A DNA stretch of 64,000 nucleotides, from positions 124,001 to 188,000 of the forward strand of contig CAJTDN010000001.1 of the NCBI GenBank assembly GCA_910574865.1, in the 5' to 3' direction. Below, one piece after another: positions 1 to 8,682 of the stretch. Positions within the stretch are counted from its first letter, which is position 1; every line of letters starts with the position of its first letter. The position numbers and the translations under genes were made by a program. This DNA comes from Lachnospiraceae bacterium. GTDB lineage: Bacteria; Bacillota; Clostridia; Lachnospirales; Lachnospiraceae. Below the pieces are notes generated by a model. It was not told the origin of the DNA and ran no database searches. It worked only from the letters and a program-made list of their open reading frames with translations.

Positions 1-135
1 CGACTCGGCCTGGGCTTTCTCTCCCTCAAGTTCCACCACCCGGTCATCCTCGGGTGCCGCCAAAACCGGCGATACGACCATCGCGCAAACCATAACGAGT
101 GATACTAATGTCCGACGTACTTTTTTTAGTTTCAT
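1..135 (-). CDS. N-terminal fragment of a secreted protein (runs off the window)
   Basis: Forty-five codons are visible from an ATG at 135, preceded by an AAAGGTGAAAGG ribosome site. The start reads MKLKKVRRTLVSLVMVCAMV, then a small-residue stretch ending in VLAAPED. This is a classical signal peptide: basic N-region, hydrophobic core, and a probable cleavage site at VLA/AP. The mature part begins acidic and Glu/Lys/Ala-rich, which would suit a coiled-coil start as in secreted peptidoglycan hydrolases, but too little is visible to assign a family. It is divergent from gltBD across about 400 bp. Confidence 0.75.
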   Translation of the reverse strand, partial: MKLKKVRRTLVSLVMVCAMVVSPVLAAPEDDRVVELEGEKAQAES

Positions 136-446
136 CCTTTCACCTTTCCTTTTATTAATTATTTATGTCCCCACATATGTCTGTATCATAACACGGTTCA
201 AGTACATTTTTCAACAGTTTTAGCAAAAGAAACATAAACTTTTTATATTTTTGTAAGAAAATGTAAAATTTCTTCCTTTTTTCAAAGGTTATTGTGAAAT
301 TTATTATAATACACCAGAAATGGTTTTGCAATATCCTTGTAACAATTTCGAAATATTTTATATTATTCGGGTACTTTTCACGGCTATTTGGATGTCCTCC
401 CATGAAAAATAACTATAATCGGACGGAAAAACCACAAAATTTACAG
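136..446. other. AT-rich divergent intergenic region
   Basis: About 310 bp of AT-rich DNA separate the divergent secreted-protein gene and the gltBD promoter. No convincing gene is seen; the 82-codon minus-strand frame at 155-403 has no ribosome site and a low-complexity Phe/Lys/Ile composition. A second sigma-A-like candidate on the plus strand is TTGTAA at 337-342, an 18-bp spacer, and TATTAT at 361-366, so gltBD could have two start sites. Confidence 0.5.
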
Positions 447-475
447 TTTACAAACGTCAAAAAATGCGGTATAGT
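447..475 (+). promoter_or_regulatory. Promoter of gltBD
   Basis: TTTACA at 447-452, a 17-bp spacer and TATAGT at 470-475 form a near-consensus sigma-A promoter. Transcription would begin near 482 and give a leader of about 55 nt before the chosen gltB start. No long leader or riboswitch fits in this space. Confidence 0.7.
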
Positions 476-535
476 AGGTGAAACGGTAACTGCAAATGGT
501 TGCCGGGTCCCGCCAAGGGGCAAGAGGAAGAAAGG

Positions 536-3500
536 ATGACGGTTATGGGAAAAGTGAATAAGGCTCGGTTTGAGGGCTTGTATCGGCCCGAATTCGAGCA
601 TGACAACTGCGGTATTGGCGCGGTGGTGAACATCAAGGGCGCAAAGAGCCACGAGACGGTGGCGGACGCGCTGAAGATTGTAGAAAACCTTGAACATAGG
701 GCAGGCAAGGACGCCGAGGGTAAGACAGGAGACGGAGTGGGAATCTTGTTACAGATTTCTCACAAGTTTTTCTCCAAGGTCTGTGAACCCCTCGGCTTTT
801 CTTTGCCCTCCGAACGGGAATACGGGGTGGGAATGTTCTTCCTGCCGCAGGACGAACTGAAGCGCAACCAGGCGAAGAACATTTTCGAGGTCATCGTGGC
901 CAAGGAGGGCCTTACGTTCCTCGGCTGGCGGAAGGTGCCCGTCGACCCGTCCGTGCTCGGCAAGAAGGCCGCCGAGTGCATGCCCTACATCATGCAGGCG
1001 TTTATTGAGAAACCGGGGCGCGTCGAAAAGGGACTGCCCTTTGACCGGCGCCTCTACGTCGTGCGGCGCATTTTCGAGCAGAGCAGCGACGACACCTACG
1101 TGGCCTCGCTCTCCAGCCGCACCATCGTCTACAAGGGAATGTTTTTGGTGGGACAGCTGCGCTTGTTTTTTGGCGATTTACAAGATACGGATTACGAATC
1201 GGCAATCGCCATGGTGCACTCCCGTTTCAGCACGAACACGAACCCGAGCTGGGAGCGCGCGCACCCGAACCGTTTCATGGTACATAACGGGGAAATCAAC
1301 ACGATCCGCGGAAATGCCGACAAGATGCGGGCGCGCGAGGAAACGATGGAATCCTGCTTCCTCAAGGGCGATCTGCACAAGGTGCTGCCGGCCATCAATT
1401 CGTCGGGTTCCGATTCGGCGATGCTTGACAACGCCTTGGAATTCATGGTGATGAGCGGCATGGAACTGCCGCTGGCGGTCATGGCCGCCATTCCCGAGCC
1501 GTGGGAAAATAACCGCGGCATGCCGCAGAAGATCAAGGATTTTTACCAATATTACGCGACGATGATGGAACCGTGGGACGGCCCGGCCTCCATCCTCTTT
1601 TCCGACGGGGACTGCATGGGCGCGGTACTTGACCGTAACGGCCTGCGTCCGTCGCGCTACTACGTCACGGACGACGACCGGCTGATCCTCTCCTCCGAGG
1701 TGGGCGTGCTTGACATCGACCCGAAAAAAATCCTGGTCAAGGAACGGCTGCACCCGGGGAAAATGTTGCTGGTCGACACCGTGCAAGGCAAGGTAATCAG
1801 CGACGAGGAATTGAAAGAATATTACGCCGGCCAGGAGCCATACGGCGAATGGATTGACGGCAACATGATTTTGTTGAAGGATCTGAAAATCCCCAACCGC
1901 GACATTCCCGAGTACACGAAGGAAGAATGCCAGCGGCTGCAAAAGGCCTTCGGCTATTCTTACGAGGAAGTGAAAAGCTCCATTTTAAATATGGCGAAAA
2001 CCGGGAGCGAGGGCACGGCGGCCATGGGTATCGACATCCCGCTGGCGGTATTGTCGAAAAACGGCCATCCGCTGTTTGGCTATTTCAAGCAATTGTTCGC
2101 CCAGGTGACAAACCCGCCGATTGACGCCATCCGCGAGAAAGTGGTGACGTCGACGACCATTTACATCGGGGCGGACGGCAACCTCCTGGAGAAAAAGGAA
2201 GAGAACTGCAAGATGCTGAAGGTGCACAACCCGATTCTCACCAACACGGACTTGCTGAAAATCAAGCACATGGACGTGGAAGGCTTCCAGGTGGCGGAGA
2301 TTCCGATTACCTATTATAAGAACACGAGCCTCGACAAGGCAATGGACTATCTGTTCATCGAAGTGGACCGCGCCATCCGCGAGGGGGCGAACATCCTGAT
2401 TCTCTCCGACCGGGAAATGGACGAATACCATTTGGCGATTCCTTCCCTTTTGGCCGTGTCCGGCTTACAGCAGCACCTGGTGCGCACGAAGAAGCGAACC
2501 TCCGTGGCCATGATCCTGGAATCCGGCGAGCCGCGCGAGGTGCACCATTTTGCCACGCTGCTGGGATATGGAGCCTGCGCCATCAACCCGTACCTGGCGC
2601 ACGAGTCCATCCGCCAGCTGATCGATGGCAACATGCTGCACAAGGATTATTACGCGGCGGTCAACGATTATAACGACGCGGTCATTAACGGCATCATCAA
2701 AATTGCCTCGAAGATGGGCATTTCGACGATCCAGTCTTACCAGGGCGCGAAGATTTTCGAAGCCGTCGGGTTGAAGGAGGAATTTATCGATAAATATTTT
2801 ACGGACACCGTAAGCCGCGTGGGCGGCATCGGCATCGAGGAAATCGCCAGGGATTACACGGCGTTCCACACGAGAGGATTCGACCCGCTGGGACTTGACG
2901 TGGACATGACGTTAGACAGCATCGGACGGCACAAGTCCAAGAGCGGCGCCGAGGAGCATCTGTACAACCCGCGCACGATTCACGCGCTGCAGCAGTCCAC
3001 CCGCCGGGGCGACTATGAGTTGTTCAAGCAATATACGAGAATGGTGGACGAAGAAGGGGAAAAAATCAACCTGCGCGGGCAGCTGGAGTTCAATTATCCG
3101 AAAAAGGGCGTGCCGCTTGACGAGGTGGAGGGCGTCGATTCCATCGTCACCCGCTTCAAGACCGGGGCCATGTCCTACGGTTCCATTTCGCAGGAGGCGC
3201 ACGAGACGTTAGCCGTCGCCATGAACCGCCTGCACGGGAAATCGAACAGCGGCGAGGGTGGCGAGGACATCGAACGCCTTGAGAGCGACCGCTGCTCGGC
3301 CATCAAGCAGGTGGCGTCGGGAAGGTTTGGCGTGACGAGCCGCTACTTAGTCAGCGCGAAGGAAATCCAGATTAAGATGGCGCAGGGCGCGAAACCGGGC
3401 GAGGGCGGGCATCTGCCGGGCGGGAAGGTCTACCCGTGGATTGCCAGGACACGGCATTCCACGCCAGGCGTGAGCCTGATTTCCCCGCCGCCGCACCATG

Positions 3501-5080
3501 ACATTTATTCCATCGAAGATCTCGCGCAACTGATTTATGATTGTAAAAATGCCAACAAGGACGCACGCATTTCCGTCAAACTGGTTTCCGAGGCGGGCGT
3601 GGGAACGGTGGCGGCCGGCGTGGCCAAGGCCGGTGCCGGTCTCGTCCTCATCTCCGGATATGACGGCGGCACGGGGGCGGCCCCGCGCAGTTCCATCCAA
3701 AACGCGGGCCTGCCTTGGGAACTGGGTCTGGCGGAAACGCACCAGACGTTGATTGCCAACGGCCTCCGGGAGCGTGTGCGCATCGAGACGGACGGCAAGC
3801 TGATGAGCGGACGCGACGTGGCCATCGCCGCCGCCCTCGGCGCGGAGGAATTTGGCTTCGCGACCGCACCGCTGGTGACGATGGGCTGCGTGATGATGCG
3901 CGTCTGCAACCTGGATACCTGCCCGGTCGGCGTGGCCACGCAAAATCCGGAGCTTCGCAGGCGGTTTGCCGGAAAGCCGGAGTACGTGATGAACTTCATG
4001 CGTTTTATCGCCCAGGAATTGCGCGAATACATGGCGAAGCTGGGCGTTCGCAGCGTGGACGAACTGGTCGGCCGCACCGACCTGCTGCGCATGAAAGAAA
4101 CGGCGACTTCCGAACGGGCGGCAACGCTGGATTTGGGCCGGATTTTGTACAACCCGCACGCACATGAGAAGGCGGGCATGAAGTTTAACCCGAAAAAGGT
4201 ATATGATTTTGAACTGGAAAAGACACTGGACGAAAAGGTACTTGTTTCAAAAATGATGCCCGCCCTGGAAAAAGGCGAGTCAAAAAGCGTTGAAATCGAA
4301 GTAGGGAACACTGACCGGACGTTTGGCACGATTTTCGGCTCGGAAATTACGAGGCGTTACCCGGATGGACTCGACGAGGACACTTACGTGGTGAAATGCA
4401 AGGGCGCGGGCGGCCAGAGCTTCGGCGCGTTCATCCCGCGCGGGCTCACGCTGGAGCTTGTCGGCGACAGCAACGATTATTTTGGAAAGGGACTCTCGGG
4501 CGGCAAGCTGGTGGTACGTCCCCCGCAGGGAATCCGCTACAAGACGAACGAGAACATCATCATCGGCAACGTGGCGCTCTACGGCGCGACCAGCGGCAAG
4601 GCCTATATCGGCGGCGTGGCGGGCGAACGCTTCTGCGTGCGCAATTCCGGGGCGAGGGCGGTCGTGGAAGGGGTCGGCGACCACGGCTGCGAATACATGA
4701 CGGGCGGCTGCGTGGTCATCATCGGCCAGGTCGGCAAGAATTTCGCGGCCGGCATGAGCGGCGGCATCGCCTACGTGCTCGACGAGGAAAACGATTTATA
4801 TAAGAAGGTCAACAAATCCATGGTGAACATGGAGCGCGTCACGGACAAGTACGACGTGCAGGAAATCAAGAACATGCTGAAGGAACACGTAGAATGCACC
4901 GGCTCACCGATTGGGAGGACGGTTTTGGAGAATTTCAAGGAATATTTGCCGAAGTTCAAGAAAATCATCCCGGAAGACTACGAGAAAATGATGGCGGCCA
5001 TCCTGCAGATGGAGGAAAAGGGCCTGAGCAGCGAACAAGCGAAAATAGAGGCGTTCAATCAGATTAAAAACGGGAAATGA
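536..5080 (+). CDS. gltB: Glutamate synthase large subunit
   Basis: Makes glutamate from glutamine and 2-oxoglutarate together with GltD. 1514 residues, the usual length for a bacterial large subunit. The chosen ATG at 536 has GAGG 8 bases upstream; an in-frame ATG at 545 is also possible, and the frame is open back to a TTG at 500. Domains in order: class II glutaminase with the nucleophile Cys25 in HDNCGIGAV (a short propeptide is expected to be cleaved); central domain; FMN-binding synthase barrel; 3Fe-4S cysteines in CVMMRVCNLDTCPVG near residues 1118-1129; C-terminal GXGXG beta-helix. The C-terminus, ribosome site and start codon are partly duplicated before gltD. First gene of a two-gene operon. 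Confidence 0.97.
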   Translation: MTVMGKVNKARFEGLYRPEFEHDNCGIGAVVNIKGAKSHETVADALKIVENLEHRAGKDAEGKTGDGVGILLQISHKFFSKVCEPLGFSLPSEREYGVGMFFLPQDELKRNQAKNIFEVIVAKEGLTFLGWRKVPVDPSVLGKKAAECMPYIMQAFIEKPGRVEKGLPFDRRLYVVRRIFEQSSDDTYVASLSSRTIVYKGMFLVGQLRLFFGDLQDTDYESAIAMVHSRFSTNTNPSWERAHPNRFMVHNGEINTIRGNADKMRAREETMESCFLKGDLHKVLPAINSSGSDSAMLDNALEFMVMSGMELPLAVMAAIPEPWENNRGMPQKIKDFYQYYATMMEPWDGPASILFSDGDCMGAVLDRNGLRPSRYYVTDDDRLILSSEVGVLDIDPKKILVKERLHPGKMLLVDTVQGKVISDEELKEYYAGQEPYGEWIDGNMILLKDLKIPNRDIPEYTKEECQRLQKAFGYSYEEVKSSILNMAKTGSEGTAAMGIDIPLAVLSKNGHPLFGYFKQLFAQVTNPPIDAIREKVVTSTTIYIGADGNLLEKKEENCKMLKVHNPILTNTDLLKIKHMDVEGFQVAEIPITYYKNTSLDKAMDYLFIEVDRAIREGANILILSDREMDEYHLAIPSLLAVSGLQQHLVRTKKRTSVAMILESGEPREVHHFATLLGYGACAINPYLAHESIRQLIDGNMLHKDYYAAVNDYNDAVINGIIKIASKMGISTIQSYQGAKIFEAVGLKEEFIDKYFTDTVSRVGGIGIEEIARDYTAFHTRGFDPLGLDVDMTLDSIGRHKSKSGAEEHLYNPRTIHALQQSTRRGDYELFKQYTRMVDEEGEKINLRGQLEFNYPKKGVPLDEVEGVDSIVTRFKTGAMSYGSISQEAHETLAVAMNRLHGKSNSGEGGEDIERLESDRCSAIKQVASGRFGVTSRYLVSAKEIQIKMAQGAKPGEGGHLPGGKVYPWIARTRHSTPGVSLISPPPHHDIYSIEDLAQLIYDCKNANKDARISVKLVSEAGVGTVAAGVAKAGAGLVLISGYDGGTGAAPRSSIQNAGLPWELGLAETHQTLIANGLRERVRIETDGKLMSGRDVAIAAALGAEEFGFATAPLVTMGCVMMRVCNLDTCPVGVATQNPELRRRFAGKPEYVMNFMRFIAQELREYMAKLGVRSVDELVGRTDLLRMKETATSERAATLDLGRILYNPHAHEKAGMKFNPKKVYDFELEKTLDEKVLVSKMMPALEKGESKSVEIEVGNTDRTFGTIFGSEITRRYPDGLDEDTYVVKCKGAGGQSFGAFIPRGLTLELVGDSNDYFGKGLSGGKLVVRPPQGIRYKTNENIIIGNVALYGATSGKAYIGGVAGERFCVRNSGARAVVEGVGDHGCEYMTGGCVVIIGQVGKNFAAGMSGGIAYVLDEENDLYKKVNKSMVNMERVTDKYDVQEIKNMLKEHVECTGSPIGRTVLENFKEYLPKFKKIIPEDYEKMMAAILQMEEKGLSSEQAKIEAFNQIKNGK

Positions 5081-5150
5081 GGTGGCGCGCAATGGTAAGT
5101 ACAAGGTGTTTCATCAGATTAAAAATGGAAGGTGAGGTAACGCGACATGG
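5056..5150 (+). repeat. Imperfect 55-bp tandem duplication at the gltB/gltD junction
   Basis: The 3' end of gltB, its following GAGGT ribosome site and an ATG (5092) recur 55 bp downstream with a few mismatches, the second copy providing the real gltD start at 5147. ATCAGATTAAAAA begins at 5058 in the first copy and 5113 in the second. The first ATG opens a 28-codon frame overlapping the gltD start, which could act as a decoy or leader peptide. Confidence 0.75.
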
Positions 5151-6775
5151 GAAAACCGACGGGGTTTTTAGATTATAAGAGACAAGACAAGACGGCGGAG
5201 GATCCAAGGAGCAGAATCCTGCATTTCCGGGAATTCCACACGCCGCTTTCCAAGGACGAACAAGAAATCCAGGGGGCGCGGTGCATGGCCTGCGGCGTTC
5301 CTTTCTGCCAATCGGGACAGATGTTAAACGGCATGGCGAGCGGGTGTCCGCTGCACAACCTGGTGCCAGAATGGAACGACTTGATTTACAACGGCAACTG
5401 GGAGGAGGCGTACTACCGCCTGGTAAAGACGAACAATTTCCCGGAATTCACGTCCCGCGTCTGTCCGGCCTTGTGCGAGAACGCCTGCACTTGCGGGCTT
5501 CATGACGAGCCGGTGTCCACCAAGGCGAACGAGTACGGCATCATTGAAAACGCCTATGACAAGGGCTACGCGGCGGCGCGCCCGCCGAAGGTGCGCACCG
5601 GGAAAAAGGTGGCTGTCATCGGTTCCGGCCCTTCGGGCCTGGCGGCGGCGGACTTACTCAACCGCAGAGGACATTCCGTGACGGTCTATGAGCGCGAGGA
5701 CAAGGTGGGCGGCCTATTGCGCTATGGCATCCCGAACATGAAGCTGGAAAAGCAGGTCATTGACCGCAAGGTGAAAATCATGGAGGAGGAGGGCGTCACG
5801 TTCAAGACCGGCTGCAATGTCGGAAAGGACGTGAAGGCTTCCGCCATTTTGAAAGAATATGACAAGGTAATTCTGTCCTGCGGGGCTTCGAACCCGAGGG
5901 ACATCAAGGTGCCGGGGCGGGACGCGGACGGGATTTATTTCGCGGTGGACTTCTTAAAATCCACGACCAAGGCACTGTGGACTGACAAGGCGCAGGCGAA
6001 CGCTTCAACCGCCGCGCGGACGGCGGACGGGGCGAATGCTTCAACCGCCGCGCGGATGGCGGACGGGGCGAACGCTTCAACCGCCGCACGGATGGTGGAC
6101 GGGGTGCGGACATTTGCCGCCACCGAGTTAAAGGACGGGACGTACATTTCTGCCAGGGGAAAGAAAGTGATGGTCATCGGCGGCGGCGACACGGGCAACG
6201 ACTGCGTGGGAACATCCCTCCGCCACGGGGCCGCGTCCGTCCTCCAACTGGAGATGATGCCCAAGGCTCCCGACGTGCGCGCGGAAAACAACCCGTGGCC
6301 GGAGTGGCCGCGCGTCTGCAAGACGGATTATGGCCAGCAGGAGGCAATCGCCCTATTCGGCCATGACCCGCGCGTGTACCAGACGACGGTGAAGGAATTT
6401 GTCAAGGACAAAAAAGGCGCGGTGTGCAAGGCGGTACTCGTCAAACTGGAATCGAAAAAGGATGAAAAAACCGGAAGACCGTACATGGCCGAAATCGCGG
6501 GCAGCGAGTATACGGTAGACGTGGATTTGGTCTTGATCGCGGCAGGTTTTCTAGGCAGCGAGGAATACGTCTCAAAGGCGTTCGGCGTGGAACTCGATGC
6601 CCGCACGAACATAAAGACCGTTCCCGGCGAATATGGCACGAACGTGAAAAACGTCTTCACGGCGGGCGACATGCACCGGGGTCAGTCGCTGGTCGTATGG
6701 GCCGTCCACGAAGGCCGCGAAGCGGCCAGACAAGTGGACGAAAGCCTGATGGGATACACGAATCTGGTAATATAA
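5147..6775 (+). CDS. gltD: Glutamate synthase small subunit
   Basis: NADPH-oxidising flavoprotein that passes electrons to GltB. 542 residues, longer than the usual 460-490. N-terminal 4Fe-4S cysteines lie in CMACGVPFC and CPALCENACTCG. The FAD site GSGPSGLAAAD follows, and the NADPH site is VIGGGDTGNDC. The extra length comes mainly from a three-fold 12-residue repeat (about residues 284-319) inserted just before the NADPH-binding Rossmann motif. The start at 5147 has GAGGT upstream and lies 66 bp after the gltB stop. The C-terminus (ending GYTNLVI) is intact, so the insertion appears tolerated. Confidence 0.96.
   Translation: MGKPTGFLDYKRQDKTAEDPRSRILHFREFHTPLSKDEQEIQGARCMACGVPFCQSGQMLNGMASGCPLHNLVPEWNDLIYNGNWEEAYYRLVKTNNFPEFTSRVCPALCENACTCGLHDEPVSTKANEYGIIENAYDKGYAAARPPKVRTGKKVAVIGSGPSGLAAADLLNRRGHSVTVYEREDKVGGLLRYGIPNMKLEKQVIDRKVKIMEEEGVTFKTGCNVGKDVKASAILKEYDKVILSCGASNPRDIKVPGRDADGIYFAVDFLKSTTKALWTDKAQANASTAARTADGANASTAARMADGANASTAARMVDGVRTFAATELKDGTYISARGKKVMVIGGGDTGNDCVGTSLRHGAASVLQLEMMPKAPDVRAENNPWPEWPRVCKTDYGQQEAIALFGHDPRVYQTTVKEFVKDKKGAVCKAVLVKLESKKDEKTGRPYMAEIAGSEYTVDVDLVLIAAGFLGSEEYVSKAFGVELDARTNIKTVPGEYGTNVKNVFTAGDMHRGQSLVVWAVHEGREAARQVDESLMGYTNLVI
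5996..6103 (+). repeat. Three 36-bp tandem repeats inside gltD
   Basis: Units at 5996-6031, 6032-6067 and 6068-6103 differ at only a few positions and encode ANASTAARTADG, ANASTAARMADG and ANASTAARMVDG. The unit is a multiple of three and keeps the reading frame. It lies in a surface loop position between the FAD and NADPH halves. Confidence 0.95.
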
Positions 6776-6776
6776 A

Positions 6777-6808
6777 TCAGGAAAAAGTTTCGCCTGCGAA
6801 ACTCCTGA
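6777..6808. other. Hairpin directly after gltD
   Basis: TCAGGA (6777-6782) pairs with TCCTGA (6803-6808), and inside it GTTTCGC (6787-6793) pairs perfectly with GCGAAAC (6796-6802) around a 2-base loop, leaving an AAAA bulge. There is no T-run, so it is not a canonical terminator, but it may stabilise the gltBD 3' end. Confidence 0.55.
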
Positions 6809-6816
6809 AATACGGA

Positions 6817-6915
6817 GGGACTGTCGGGCAATGACTGCAGGCCCACAATATATGCCGTGGCGCATCTGGATTTGCCACCATATATTGTGGATTTTCCGCA
6901 TTACCCGACAGCCCC
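6817..6915. repeat. 99-bp nested palindromic element
   Basis: Outer arms 6817-6833 and 6899-6915 pair over 17 bp with two mismatches. Inner arms CCACAATATATG (6843-6854) and its exact complement (6879-6890) pair perfectly, and a further 5-bp stem (GTGGC 6857-6861 with GCCAC 6874-6878) closes the centre. The whole block folds into one long hairpin between the convergent gltD and LURP-one genes. It resembles a small REP/MITE-type element; it has no coding frame of its own. Confidence 0.6.
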
Positions 6916-6950
6916 ATGTTTCATATTTCCCCCATAAAACGCAATCTTCA

Positions 6951-7421
6951 TCAATTTCGCGAGCACTTTTCCGCGTCTATCGCCAGCACGAGCATCAACG
7001 CACAGAGCGCGTCATGCGGATTCACGACATCAATCGTATACGTATCCGTCCAATTGAGCAGTTCCTTATTAATCGTCGCGATGCAATTTCCCGCCCCGTC
7101 CAAAATACTATAATCCCACTCGAAGAAATCGCCCTCGACATGCCAGCCGTTAAAATCAATATTATATTCCGGATGGAAAAAAGTAAGTTCCTTGCTGATA
7201 CAGCCGATATATTCGCCTTTTATGTACAATTCGAACTTCGGAAGCCAGGTCAGGACCCGCTCCTGCACCGTGCCGATTTCATTCCCGTTGGCATCAAAAA
7301 CCTTCAGACAATGCCCCCATGAAAGCTGCCCCTTCACGACATACGCCGTCTCTCCGTATTCATTGTAAATGTCGTAACTGTCAAACCACGAAAAAAGCCT
7401 TTGCTTAAATAATAGTTTCAT
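6951..7421 (-). CDS. LURP-one-related (YxjI/DUF567-like) protein
   Basis: 156 residues from the ATG at 7421, which has GGGGGA upstream; the frame is open 11 codons further but without a ribosome site. The sequence has the repeated strand pattern of the LURP-one/tubby-like beta barrel: MKLLFKQRLFSWFDSYDIYN, then V.G...WGHCLKVFD..GNEIGTV, and a mirrored second half FFEWDYSILDGAGNCIATI. Members of this family are small cytoplasmic or membrane-associated proteins of uncertain role. No signal peptide. It stands alone, convergent with gltD. Confidence 0.75.
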   Translation of the reverse strand: MKLLFKQRLFSWFDSYDIYNEYGETAYVVKGQLSWGHCLKVFDANGNEIGTVQERVLTWLPKFELYIKGEYIGCISKELTFFHPEYNIDFNGWHVEGDFFEWDYSILDGAGNCIATINKELLNWTDTYTIDVVNPHDALCALMLVLAIDAEKCSRN

Positions 7422-7474
7422 CTTGTGTTCCCCCTTTTCTTGTATGAATACCATTCGGCCAATCCTGGACCGTG

Positions 7475-7488
7475 ACTGGATATCCAGT
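7475..7488. promoter_or_regulatory. Perfect 14-bp palindrome upstream of the LURP-one gene
   Basis: ACTGGATATCCAGT is its own reverse complement and sits about 55 bp upstream of the LURP-one start, just after the pglZ stop region. This is a plausible dimeric operator, but no regulator is known. Confidence 0.3.
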
Positions 7489-7490
7489 TC

Positions 7491-8403
7491 TTAAAAACTC
7501 ATGTCTGATATGTCAATTTCGAACTTATATCTATGTAATTCTTTCGTTTCATCCTCCCGGTCGGCTATCACGAGGAAATATTCTTGATTACGGCCATATT
7601 TGCCGCTTTTAAGCGTAAATTTTTCTTGAATCACGCGTTTTTTCGCATCTGCCGATTTTATGTCCGCCGTTATCGGCACGGGAAAGCTGACCTTCGCCCC
7701 GTCTGCGTCTGCAAAAAACGCCTGGAGCCTGCGAGGTTTCACCAAGTCATCGATTGCTTCCTGACAAGCATTGAACACTTCATTGTCACTTCTCATGCTT
7801 TCCCCACGCTGGTCAATTTGGTTCTGATAAACGTAGACCAGTTCTTTATCTTGGAAAAGCCCCCTTATTTCTACCTGTTTCGCATGTAATATCTTGTCAA
7901 ATTCATAACAAGCGGACTTAGGAACGGCAGATTGCAAAATCTTTTGCCGCTCCGCCATGCTGTTTCCGCAATGCATGTCATCCACAAAAATATCAAGCGT
8001 GTCATCCACTTTGATATTTTTATTTGGAAGGAGAGCCGCCATCCCAAGTGTCGTCTCCGATGGCAACACGCCCAACATATGTCCCATTTTCGCGTCACAC
8101 TTCTCATCCAAATCAAGATTATCCAAAAGCTCCCTCGCGCACTCGTACCGCATGGCATCGAAAATAATCACGATTACCCTTCCCCCTCCGGCCTCGTTCA
8201 TAAACGGTCTTACATACCACTGAAAGAATTCTTCCTGCCTCACTCCCGAATAAGTCCCATACACCTGATCTGTAAGCGACTGATTCCACTTATAAGTAAA
8301 ATCAGTAAGATATTTGTAGGTATACATATTCTCAACAAGGTCTCTTATCTTTTCAACCTTTGCATCCATTCCCACCTTGTCCAGGTAGTAATAAAACTTA
8401 CGG
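7491..8403 (-). pseudogene. pglZ: Truncated BREX phosphatase-domain protein PglZ (C-terminal part)
   Basis: About 300 residues of the C-terminal portion of PglZ, the alkaline-phosphatase-superfamily component of BREX phage defence. The metal-site strand VIVIIFDAMRYECAREL and the later LPSETTLGMAALLP segment are recognisable. Full-length BREX-1 PglZ is around 850 residues, so more than half is missing. Upstream the frame runs straight into the 279-bp MITE; the nominal first residues (MLPSVHRR) are MITE-encoded, so there is no native start. The 3' end (DISDMSF, stop at 7491) looks natural. No brxL follows. Confidence 0.85.
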
Positions 8404-8682
8404 TAGCGTCGGTGTACGGAGGGCAACACGCCTCAGCCCATGTGATTTCAAGGATTTTCAGCGTCATCTTCAATCGGCGTACGTCCTTGTACGCCTCATT
8501 CATCTTCCTTGAAAACCCTTGAAATCCCTATGGGTGAGGTCGCAGAGTCGTGAAGAGGCATATTTCCCCCCTTTCAAGGCACTTGAGCGACGCGTACAAG
8601 GACGTACGCGGAGTGAAAGTAACGACGAAAGGGGGGAAATATGCCCTTCATCGACCGTGTTGCCTTCTGTACACCGACGCTA
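8404..8682. mobile_element. TA-flanked MITE, copy A (279 bp)
   Basis: Ends are TAGCGTCGGTGTAC and its complement GTACACCGACGCTA; the terminal inverted repeats extend about 25 bp with two mismatches. The interior is highly self-complementary: a GGCGTACGTCC/TTGTACGCC hairpin, and ATTTCCCCCCTTT matched by AAAGGGGGGAAAT. No transposase is encoded. It is nearly identical to copy B (31401-31681) and lies exactly between the truncated pglX and pglZ. TA at both ends is typical of IS630/Tc1-mariner target choice (inference). Confidence 0.9.

Noticed and set aside
155-403. 82-codon minus-strand frame upstream of gltB
   Set aside because: AT-rich low-complexity sequence with no ribosome site; intergenic DNA is the simpler reading.
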